Source: Pseudomonadota bacterium
GTDB lineage: Bacteria > Pseudomonadota > Gammaproteobacteria > Burkholderiales > Rhodocyclaceae
Length of the DNA: 7,130 bases
Assembly: GCA_009778425.1 (NCBI GenBank)
Contig: WRJU01000156.1
Span: 1-7,130, forward strand
Reading direction: 5' to 3'
In this document: positions 1 to 6,356 of the stretch, piece by piece
Layout of the letters: each line of letters opens with the position of its first letter
Numbering within the stretch: the stretch's first letter is position 1
The notes under the pieces: model-generated
The model's database searches: none
The model's input: the letters and a program-made list of their open reading frames with translations, nothing else
What the model was told of the DNA's origin: nothing
Program-made: the position numbers and the translations under genes

Positions 1-3000
1 CCTTGCCCCCACCAGCCGAAGACGGCATTGGGGCCAGCCAGCGCGGCCAGCCGCAGGCGCTGGCTGTAGAGGGTCTGCCGCAGGCGCGCGGCTTTGCCTT
101 GCGCGCGATCCGTGGAAAGCAGCGGCGTGATGATGGATAGCGGTATCAGGCGGCTCGATGTCTGTTCGACGCAGCCCCACGGGTATTCGAGCAGGGAATC
201 GGCAATACGCAGGAAGTGTTCGCTGCCACTGGCGACCAGCCGCAATTTCACTTGACGGGCATCGGCAGGTAATTTGAGGGATGCCGTCCCGCGTTCCAGG
301 GTGAGGGTTTGTTCATGCAGCCCGCGCCAGCGCGAGGGTTCGGCGGTCAGGGGCGTTTCCAGCGCGTCGACGAGTTCGCCCGCCGCGCGCACTTCCAGGC
401 GCGCTTGCTGTTGGCCTTTGAAGGCGGGCAGTTTGAACGACAGCCAGTTGACGCCGTGCCGGAGCGCCACTTTTTGGGTGAGTTCTTCTTTTGCCAGTTT
501 GAGGGTGATTTCGGCTTCGCGTGTGCCGCCGGTGTTGTTGAAGACGGCGAGCGAGGCAAGCGGAGCGTCGCCTTCGCGCATCCAGGCGGGCGAAGTCCAT
601 TTGGCGTACAGCGGCTTATCGGATTGCATCCAGGCGGTGCGTTGCCCATAGACGGCATCCTGCCGCGCGGGTTTGCCTTTGGGGGATTCCTTGTCCAGCG
701 CTACGGCGCGCACGGTGATGCGCCAGCGTGAAAGGGCGTCCGGCATCTTGAAGCTGAACCGGGCATGGCCCTTTTCGTCGGTGACGAGCGCAGGCTCCCA
801 TGCCGCTGTATCGGTATCGTCGCGGCGGGCGCGTTCGAGCACCTTGATGGCGCGCTCGTTGTACTGGTGGCGGGCGGGTGGTTGCCGCGCGGCGTCGTTG
901 GCGTAGTTGATGGCCTCATCGTAGGTGATGAAGTTCAGGCTTGCGCCGGTGCGTACATTGTTGCGCCGGATATGCTGGAAGAACTCCACTATGTCGGGGG
1001 CGATTTCCGGTTGCAGGGCGTAGATCATTTCGTCGACGACGGAAACCGTCAATGCCGCCCGCGCCGGTTTGCCGACCAGGCTCACGCCGATGTCGACATC
1101 CACGGTCTCGCCCGGTTTCGCAAGCGTTTTTCCGGGTTTGATGTCGAGCATGAGCTTTGGAACTTCGACCACCAGTCCGGCGTTCTGGAATACGTATTCG
1201 CCCGCTTTGACAGTGGCCACCGAGAAAGTCATGTTCGGTGCGTGGTTTTCAGTGATGGGTACATGTGCGCGCCATTGGTTGGGGGCAATGCGCTCGGCGC
1301 TGACCCAACCCGCGTTTTTGTTCTGGGCGGCGGACAGGAGTGCGCTGGCTTCCACGCGGTCGCGCTCCAGGGTGAGCAGGGCTTCGTCGACCGGATCGGA
1401 AAAGGTCATCAGCACTTCGGCGGTTTCACCTATCTGATAGCGTTCCTTGTCGGGAACCATTTCGATGGTTCCGGGCAGCGCCTTGATTTCCCGCGCCTCA
1501 TTGTCCCTGCCTCCAACCCAGTGTGCGGCGGCGGCGACGAGCCTGCCCTGGGCGTCGCGCAGCAACAGGGAATAGGAGCCAGGTTTGTCGAGCGTGGGCG
1601 TCCATTCGCGGGAGGCTGAATCGAATCTGCCCGTCGTTTTTTCCTGATTTTCGAGACGGATGATTTCCCATTGAGCGGGTGGGGCGGTTTTTTCAGGGCC
1701 TTCCGGTTCCAGTTGAAAACGTATCCGTTCGCCCGGCATCGAGAATTTGCGCTCGCTAACGAGTTTCCAGTTCGCTGCCGCGCGCTCGATCAGGAGTTCG
1801 CTCGTTTTCCGCACCCGGTAGGCCGCGCCGTCGGTGGCGAGCACGGAGAGGATGAGCCGTGAGGGCTCTTTTGCGGGGGGGAGCGAAAATTTCGCTTCGC
1901 CCTGTTCGTCTGTAGACAAGCTAACGGTGGCCTGTTCGACCGGGAAAAGGCCGCCGTAACGCAATTCGCCCTGTACCATCGTCAACACCTGCGCGCGCAG
2001 GGTCAGGTCGAGAGCGGCGTTTTTTACCGGGTTGCCGTTCGGGTAGGTGAGGCGGATCGTGCCGGAGATGGGTTCCCCGGTCTTGAAATTGGCATTGTCG
2101 GGGGTGATTGCAATTTCCATGTGCGGCTTTACGTACTCGGCGACGCGGAAAGCGGCCCCATAGGTCTTGCCCTGATATTTGACGCGGATTTCGTAGCCGC
2201 CCGCCGTAGCATCCGGCGACAGGCGGAACATGGCGTCGCCGCCACGGTCCGACATGAGCTGCGCGCTGCCAGACCAGGCGGGCGAGCCATTGGGGTCAAG
2301 GACGGCGATATCGAGTTCGCCCGCCTGCGCGGGGATGGACTGGTTGGACGAGCGGTATTCGCGCGCCAGGAACTTCAGGCGTACTTCATCGCCGGGTCGG
2401 TAGAGGGGGCGGTCCGTAACCGTATAGAACTTGGTGTCGTAGATTTCGCTGTCGTAATAGAAATTTTCGGAGACGAAAACGCCGCCTGCCGCGTCCTGCC
2501 CAAGCAGATAGGTGCGTTCCGGGCTGGCATGCGCGAACGTGGCAAGCCCGTTGGCGTCGGTCGTTGATTGGGCCAGTACGCCACGGCCATCGGTCCATTG
2601 CAGATTTGCGCCGAATACCGGGTAGCCGTCGATGCGGTGCGCCGTCCACACCGTGAGCGAGCCGGAGGCGAGCTTGGTGATGGCGATGGTGTCCGAGACG
2701 AAGACGAGCGTCGTGGCGCGGCGGGTGCCGAGCATGGCCTCGGCGATGTAGAGGCCGGGCTTGAGTTTGCCGAGCGGTACGTAAAAATTGCCATCGTTCT
2801 TTGGCTGAAAGTTGCTGCTGGAACCTTCGAGATGCAGCCCTTGCGTTTTTTCCAGCGGGTCGATGGGTTTGGCCGCCATCAAGGGATAACGGAAACGGTC
2901 GACCAGATCGAACCCCTCCAGGGGCTTGAAAACGTTGGCTGGGCGGTAATCGGGCTGCGCGAAACGGCTTTTCAGCGTTGGGACGGTTTCCGTCACCGAG

Positions 3001-3440
3001 CGGCGCGCCTTGGACGAAAAGAGGTCGCGCCAGGCGCGGCGCGATTTGTTCCAGGCGTTGCTCCACAGGTAGGAAAGTGTGTTGCTGATACCTTCGTCGC
3101 CTGGACGTGCCGTCACGTCGATGCGATGCGGGTTTTTCTGCGCTTTCAGGAAGCCAAGCGGGTCGGGGACGCGGTACAGCGCAATGTCGATCCCGCCGTA
3201 CCGGGCTGCCGCTTGCTTGCCGTTGCCTGCCGGAACTTCGACCCGGAGCAGGGCTTCGTCGTTTGTGCCGTATTGCGTGTCGGTCAGGACGAAAAACGCT
3301 TCGCCCATCACCGGGGAGTAATTACTGCTTTCCCCCTCGCTCTGTTGCGCTTGCAGGCTCATAGAAGCGAAGGACAACAAGGCGCAAGCGGCCAGTTTTA
3401 CAAAGGAAAATCTGTTCGTATTGTGCACGGTCATCTTCAT
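1..3440 (-). CDS. yfaS: Alpha-2-macroglobulin family protein, YfaS type (C-terminus beyond left edge)
   Basis: Bacterial alpha-2-macroglobulins are envelope proteins thought to trap attacking proteases: cleavage of a bait segment triggers a conformational change and exposes a thioester that binds the protease covalently. My codon-by-codon reading from ATG 3440 gives 1146 codons without a stop. Residues 1-31 look like a Sec signal peptide (hydrophobic core about 16-28, probable cleavage LQA/QQ). Macroglobulin-type beta domains follow, with the signature TDRPLYRPGDEV at about 342-353. VVDEMIYAL (about 801-809) precedes a basic 70-residue linker in the bait position, then WEPALVTDEKGHARFSF from residue 881. 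The thioester motif GCVEQ is at 1089-1093 (codons 176-162), with Cys1090 and Gln1093. The helical thioester domain then begins and the window ends. Family members have about 1500 residues, so roughly three quarters is present. The start lies 3 bases after the yfaT stop, which suggests translational coupling; a second in-frame ATG (3434) is less likely. The family call is firm; the YfaS subfamily rests mainly on its neighbours. Confidence 0.93.
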   Translation of the reverse strand, partial: MKMTVHNTNRFSFVKLAACALLSFASMSLQAQQSEGESSNYSPVMGEAFFVLTDTQYGTNDEALLRVEVPAGNGKQAAARYGGIDIALYRVPDPLGFLKAQKNPHRIDVTARPGDEGISNTLSYLWSNAWNKSRRAWRDLFSSKARRSVTETVPTLKSRFAQPDYRPANVFKPLEGFDLVDRFRYPLMAAKPIDPLEKTQGLHLEGSSSNFQPKNDGNFYVPLGKLKPGLYIAEAMLGTRRATTLVFVSDTIAITKLASGSLTVWTAHRIDGYPVFGANLQWTDGRGVLAQSTTDANGLATFAHASPERTYLLGQDAAGGVFVSENFYYDSEIYDTKFYTVTDRPLYRPGDEVRLKFLAREYRSSNQSIPAQAGELDIAVLDPNGSPAWSGSAQLMSDRGGDAMFRLSPDATAGGYEIRVKYQGKTYGAAFRVAEYVKPHMEIAITPDNANFKTGEPISGTIRLTYPNGNPVKNAALDLTLRAQVLTMVQGELRYGGLFPVEQATVSLSTDEQGEAKFSLPPAKEPSRLILSVLATDGAAYRVRKTSELLIERAAANWKLVSERKFSMPGERIRFQLEPEGPEKTAPPAQWEIIRLENQEKTTGRFDSASREWTPTLDKPGSYSLLLRDAQGRLVAAAAHWVGGRDNEAREIKALPGTIEMVPDKERYQIGETAEVLMTFSDPVDEALLTLERDRVEASALLSAAQNKNAGWVSAERIAPNQWRAHVPITENHAPNMTFSVATVKAGEYVFQNAGLVVEVPKLMLDIKPGKTLAKPGETVDVDIGVSLVGKPARAALTVSVVDEMIYALQPEIAPDIVEFFQHIRRNNVRTGASLNFITYDEAINYANDAARQPPARHQYNERAIKVLERARRDDTDTAAWEPALVTDEKGHARFSFKMPDALSRWRITVRAVALDKESPKGKPARQDAVYGQRTAWMQSDKPLYAKWTSPAWMREGDAPLASLAVFNNTGGTREAEITLKLAKEELTQKVALRHGVNWLSFKLPAFKGQQQARLEVRAAGELVDALETPLTAEPSRWRGLHEQTLTLERGTASLKLPADARQVKLRLVASGSEHFLRIADSLLEYPWGCVEQTSSRLIPLSIITPLLSTDRAQGKAARLRQTLYSQRLRLAALAGPNAVFGWWGQ

Positions 3441-3443
3441 TGA

Positions 3444-4139
3444 TTAGCTCAGAAAAGCCAGTGAAAACACGCCGATGAAATTTGGGTTGCCGGGCTCTGG
3501 CCGCCAGCGCGTATCGTTCCATTGGAGAAGGGCGGCCAGGGTTGCCGTTCGTAGGCCATTGTCGCCGGATGCGGGCGGCGAGCCGTTGTGATAGACGACC
3601 CCGCGCCCCGTCCAGAGCATCAGGTGCTGTTCGGCTCCCTGGTCGAAAAACAGCAGGTCTGCCGCTTGTGCTTGCCGAGCGTCGCGGCTTACCAGGACGC
3701 TGTTTTCCTGGATCAGCCCAATGGCGCTGACGTAAGCCCCTTCGCTGCCGTCAGGCCGCTTCCAGCGATGCCGCAGGGCCAGCCGCGTCTCTTCCGGAAT
3801 GAGATCGGGCGGGAGACGCCCGCCAAGCCCCATCGCCCGCTGCCAGCGTTCATCGTGTTCGGCCAGCGCCTCGGCGACGGCGAAACGCACGAATCCTGCG
3901 CAGTCACGGTGCGTCCAGCGTGGCGTCGGTCCACGCTGAAGTTGTTCCGTGGCGATACGAACGATCCATGCCCGCAGGGCGCGGCTTTGCGCCGCGTCGA
4001 GGCGGATCGGTGGCGTGACGGGTTTTTCGTCCGGCACTCCCACCCCCACAGGTAAAGCCCGTGCCCATGTAGTCAGCCCCACTGCGCCCAATGCGGCAAG
4101 CAACTGGCAGAAACGGCGGCGTGGTTGCGCGATCAACAT
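3444..4139 (-). CDS. yfaT: YfaT-like DUF1175 protein, exported, NlpC/P60-like active-site pattern
   Basis: This 231-residue protein matches the DUF1175 (YfaT) family in content and in its position just upstream of yfaS. The function of the family is not established to my knowledge. The N-terminus has a twin-arginine-like signal (PRRRFCQ at 6-12, hydrophobic 13-24, probable cleavage after ARA at 26-28), so Tat export of a folded protein is plausible, although Sec cannot be excluded. In the mature part I see DCAGFVRF at 79-86, ADLLFF at 160-165, then QHLMLW at 171-176 and VYHNG at 182-186. That order (Asp-Cys-x-Gly-Phe, Gly/Ala-Asp-Leu-Leu-Phe-Phe, His, second His) resembles the catalytic layout of NlpC/P60 peptidases, with Cys80, His172 and His184 as candidate residues. 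This is an inference from motif spacing. The gene starts 15 bases after the yfaA stop, with a GGAA Shine-Dalgarno-like run about 8 bases upstream, and ends 3 bases before yfaS. Confidence 0.87.
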   Translation of the reverse strand: MLIAQPRRRFCQLLAALGAVGLTTWARALPVGVGVPDEKPVTPPIRLDAAQSRALRAWIVRIATEQLQRGPTPRWTHRDCAGFVRFAVAEALAEHDERWQRAMGLGGRLPPDLIPEETRLALRHRWKRPDGSEGAYVSAIGLIQENSVLVSRDARQAQAADLLFFDQGAEQHLMLWTGRGVVYHNGSPPASGDNGLRTATLAALLQWNDTRWRPEPGNPNFIGVFSLAFLS

Positions 4140-4154
4140 CGTTTTTTCCGGGAT

Positions 4155-5813
4155 TCAGCGCGTTACGTTCTCTTTCCATTCCAAGGGGTACCAAACCGAG
4201 TCGCTGCTGCTGTTGTGTACCTTTTTCGACAGCCCGATGCGTTGCGCCGGATAACGCGCCAAAGCTTCGAGGCGTGGTACGAGATAAGCCTCGGCGGCAT
4301 TGCGAAACAAGGCTTCCTCGTTGCGGGGCAGGGCGGTAAAGATTTCCTCGCGCAGCAGGGAAGCCAGCGCGCCCGGATCGACAAAGGCCAGCGGCGCGTC
4401 TTTCGTGGCATGAAAACTGTCGGAAAGCGCCGGGTAGCGTTTTGCCGCGACCGCGAGCGCGTTTTCCACCAGCGCCGTATCGGGAGAAAAGAAAACGATG
4501 TTGCCTTGGATTGCCAGCGCCGGCTTCAGGCGTCGCTTGCCGCCGTCGTTTGGCGAGCCGAAACGCGAGGCGATTTCACCTTGCCAGAGCGCGGAGCCGT
4601 TCTCCGCGCTCGTCGAGATTTCTCCTCCCTCTGCCTTGGTGGCCTGCTCAACCAGGTCGAAAAATTCCTGCACCTTTTTTTCGTCTGCGCCGACGTTCAG
4701 ATGCGCCGCGAAAAGCGGCGTATAGAGCCGCGAGCCACCATACCAGCAGACGGCGGCGGGGCCGGTGAAGCTGGCGGTGAATTCCTTCGGGTCAGTTCGT
4801 TGTTCCTGGCGGGCGTTGAATTTTTTCAGCACGGATGCCATTTGCGCCCAATCGACCGGCAAGGCTGCGCAAAAACTCGCCCCGTGGGGCAGGGCGGCCC
4901 ACAGCTTCCTGTTGTCGTTATCGCCCCATGCGGCGCCATCGAGCAAGGTTGCGCTTTGCCATTTTCCCTGGTCGTCGAAAGCGAAGGAGAGTGCTTCCAG
5001 CCCCGGCACGAATGTCTCGTAGTTGAGCGCGAACGCCCGCGCGCCAAGCGTCAATTCATGTTTTTGATCAGCCAATGGTCTGAGGAAAAAATGCCGCGCG
5101 AACGGGGAAACGGTCTCTCCGCCTTCGAGCAATTCCCGGATGATCTCCACAGCCTTTTCCAATTGCGGCCAGCGCGCGTCGCTTCCTTCCTTTCTTTCGC
5201 CCGTAAGCAACATGGCCGGATTGGAAAGCGCGACGATCCGATCTCCCTTGGAGAGCAACAGCAGATGGTGCCCAAATCCGTATTCCAGCGCCAATATTTC
5301 CACGTCCGTGCCGTCGAGCCTGCCTGCCGACGATAGCTGTATATCGGTCGCTTTCACGACGGCGGGCAGGAGAATCTGGATGGCGCGCGCCAGGTGATTG
5401 CATGAAAGCACGAGCACGAAATCTTTCAGCCGACCGGCATCGTCCCGCCACAGGGCGACTTCGGCGGGCTCATTGAAAACGGATTCGAGCACCCTTTCCG
5501 GGAAATTCAGCTTGTGCTCGAAAGCGATGCGCCGCAGTGTGCCGGAGAGCGCCAGGCGGTTTTCGTTCTGCTCGTAATAGGCGACGAAATCCTCGGTGAG
5601 CACGTCGCGGGCAAGCGGTATCCGCAGCAGGTCAGGAGGGAGCTTCGAGAGGCTATGGCTACGGATCAGGGCGTCCGGAAGATAAATGTTGGGCGCGCGC
5701 TTGCCGATCGGGCCGGAAAATGGAAGCGGGCGCAACATGACCTTGCCAAGCGCGACAAACCCGCCAATGAGCAGGAAGCAAAACAAGAGTTTTTTGATTT
5801 TGAACGTAGCCAT
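4155..5813 (-). CDS. yfaA: YfaA-like DUF2138 protein, membrane-anchored
   Basis: This 552-residue protein fits the DUF2138 (YfaA) family by sequence, length (E. coli YfaA is about 560) and synteny with yfaT and yfaS. Its biochemical role is unknown. I chose ATG 5813 because it gives MATFKIKK followed by a hydrophobic segment at about 9-25, a classic uncleaved signal anchor or signal peptide; no clear AxA cleavage site follows. The frame is open further upstream to ATG 5870, which would add 19 residues. There a GAGGA run directly abuts the ATG, which is too close to act as its Shine-Dalgarno, and the extra residues would sit oddly before the signal. A conserved-looking block near 71-100 (LTEDFVAYYEQNENRLALSG and following) precedes two regions, about 113-203 and 348-453, that look like diverged copies of one fold: a small residue-Pro-Ala start, a central beta-rich part, and a hydrophobic strand ending in (V/I)xxxSNPA or VFFSPDTA. 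The bulk is probably periplasmic. Confidence 0.85.
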   Translation of the reverse strand: MATFKIKKLLFCFLLIGGFVALGKVMLRPLPFSGPIGKRAPNIYLPDALIRSHSLSKLPPDLLRIPLARDVLTEDFVAYYEQNENRLALSGTLRRIAFEHKLNFPERVLESVFNEPAEVALWRDDAGRLKDFVLVLSCNHLARAIQILLPAVVKATDIQLSSAGRLDGTDVEILALEYGFGHHLLLLSKGDRIVALSNPAMLLTGERKEGSDARWPQLEKAVEIIRELLEGGETVSPFARHFFLRPLADQKHELTLGARAFALNYETFVPGLEALSFAFDDQGKWQSATLLDGAAWGDNDNRKLWAALPHGASFCAALPVDWAQMASVLKKFNARQEQRTDPKEFTASFTGPAAVCWYGGSRLYTPLFAAHLNVGADEKKVQEFFDLVEQATKAEGGEISTSAENGSALWQGEIASRFGSPNDGGKRRLKPALAIQGNIVFFSPDTALVENALAVAAKRYPALSDSFHATKDAPLAFVDPGALASLLREEIFTALPRNEEALFRNAAEAYLVPRLEALARYPAQRIGLSKKVHNSSSDSVWYPLEWKENVTR

Positions 5814-5903
5814 AAGTCCGGAAAACGAAAATCGTAAAAATCCCTGAATCGTTGCGCCCTGGCAGCCCATTCCTCGTCAAGGCTGCGTCAGCCCGACCTG
5901 TGC
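5814..5903 (-). other. Spacer between dgkA and yfaA
   Basis: These 90 bases separate the dgkA stop from the chosen yfaA start. I see no good -35/-10 pair on the minus strand and no intrinsic terminator. A small perfect hairpin (GGCTG / CAGCC with a 3-base loop, plus-strand 5881-5893) lies 11-23 bases after the dgkA stop, but it is followed by only two T residues. The part nearest yfaA is T-rich on the minus strand. Up to 57 bases of this spacer would become coding if yfaA starts at 5870. The arrangement is compatible with read-through from dgkA into the yfa genes, or with a weak promoter I cannot recognise. Confidence 0.5.
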
Positions 5904-6275
5904 TCAGCCCAATAAGATCACGCCCCATACCGCCGCGACCAGGATCAGGGCGATCAGTTGCGCGGCGCTTCCCATGTCCTTGGCGTTCTTGCACAAGGGA
6001 TGGTGTTCTGCCGAAATGCGGTCGACCACGGCTTCGATCGCCGAGTTGAACAGTTCGACGATGAAAGAGAGCAGACAGGCAGCAATCATCAGCGCGCGCT
6101 CGCCCCGGCTGACCGGGCAGAAAAACGCCAGCGGAATGAGTACGATGTGCAGCGCAACAAGTTGACGGAATGCCGCTTCACCCCGGAACGTGGCCAGCAG
6201 CCCGTCGCGGGAGTAGCCCATTGCAGCCACGATGCGAGCCACTCCGGTACGACCCTTGGGAGGATGAAATGCCAT
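5904..6275 (-). CDS. dgkA: Diacylglycerol kinase DgkA (prokaryotic, integral membrane)
   Basis: This 123-residue inner-membrane enzyme phosphorylates diacylglycerol with ATP to phosphatidic acid, recycling the diacylglycerol released when phospholipid head groups are moved to periplasmic glucans or lipopolysaccharide. The length equals the usual family length. Visible family signatures are GYSRDGL at 20-26, EAAFRQ at 33-38, the central VELFNSAIEAVVDR at 73-86 (Glu74, Asn77, Glu81, Asp85) and AKDMGSAA at 98-105, which together hold the known ATP, metal and catalytic positions. Three hydrophobic segments fit the three-helix subunit (about 38-54, 61-79, 103-122). ATG 6275 was chosen because the N-terminus then aligns with E. 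coli DgkA, and a GAGAG run lies 6 bases upstream. The same frame stays open upstream to 7004, but that part is antisense to thiL. DgkA is divergent from thiL and is followed on the same strand by yfaA. Confidence 0.96.
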   Translation of the reverse strand: MAFHPPKGRTGVARIVAAMGYSRDGLLATFRGEAAFRQLVALHIVLIPLAFFCPVSRGERALMIAACLLSFIVELFNSAIEAVVDRISAEHHPLCKNAKDMGSAAQLIALILVAAVWGVILLG

Positions 6276-6303
6276 GACAGGCTCTCGGAAAATCGAAGAT
6301 AAT
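6274..6303 (+). promoter_or_regulatory. Predicted sigma70-type promoter for thiL
   Basis: ATGACA (6274-6279) and GATAAT (6298-6303) each match the -35 and -10 consensus at five of six positions, with an 18-base spacer. The predicted start near 6310 gives a leader of about 47 bases before the thiL ATG. The -35 box overlaps the dgkA start codon on the other strand. Prediction by eye only. Confidence 0.5.
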
Positions 6304-6304
6304 A
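6299..6304 (-). promoter_or_regulatory. Possible -10 box for dgkA
   Basis: On the minus strand TATTAT (five of six to consensus) lies about 24 bases before the dgkA ATG. It shares bases with the thiL -10 box on the opposite strand. No good -35 is seen at the right distance, so this is tentative. It would give a very short leader. Confidence 0.25.
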
Positions 6305-6356
6305 CTCTATCCCATCGACGTATTGCTAATCTATTGCCTGCGATTTTTACTGCACC

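Noticed and set aside
765..1619. Plus-strand open frame (284 codons) opposite yfaS
   Set aside because: Antisense to the conserved VVDEMIYAL and WEPALVTDEKG region of yfaS; low-complexity shadow translation.
1875..1881. Run of seven G (seven C in the yfaS sense) as a phase-variation tract
   Set aside because: Seven is short for slippage-driven switching, the frame is intact across it, and it simply encodes part of two Pro codons and their neighbours.
3378..3440. Possible lipobox LAAC at residues 16-19 of YfaS
   Set aside because: There is no hydrophobic stretch before the Cys; the hydrophobic core follows it. Cleavage by signal peptidase I at LQA/QQ fits better.
2568..3443. Plus-strand open frame (291 codons) opposite the yfaS N-terminus
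   Set aside because: Antisense to a clear macroglobulin reading with signal peptide and domain signatures; no motif of its own.
4125..5336. Long plus-strand open frame (403 codons) opposite yfaA
   Set aside because: It lies antisense to yfaA and yfaT, its protein has the Arg/Gly/Gln-rich look of a shadow frame, and it shows no recognisable motifs. GC-rich codon bias readily creates such frames.
5881..5893. Hairpin after dgkA as an intrinsic terminator
   Set aside because: A 5-base stem with a 3-base loop and only two T residues after it is too weak to call a terminator.
6304..6356. Thiamine pyrophosphate riboswitch upstream of thiL
   Set aside because: The predicted leader is about 47 bases, A/T-rich and without the THI-box landmarks; a full riboswitch would not fit.
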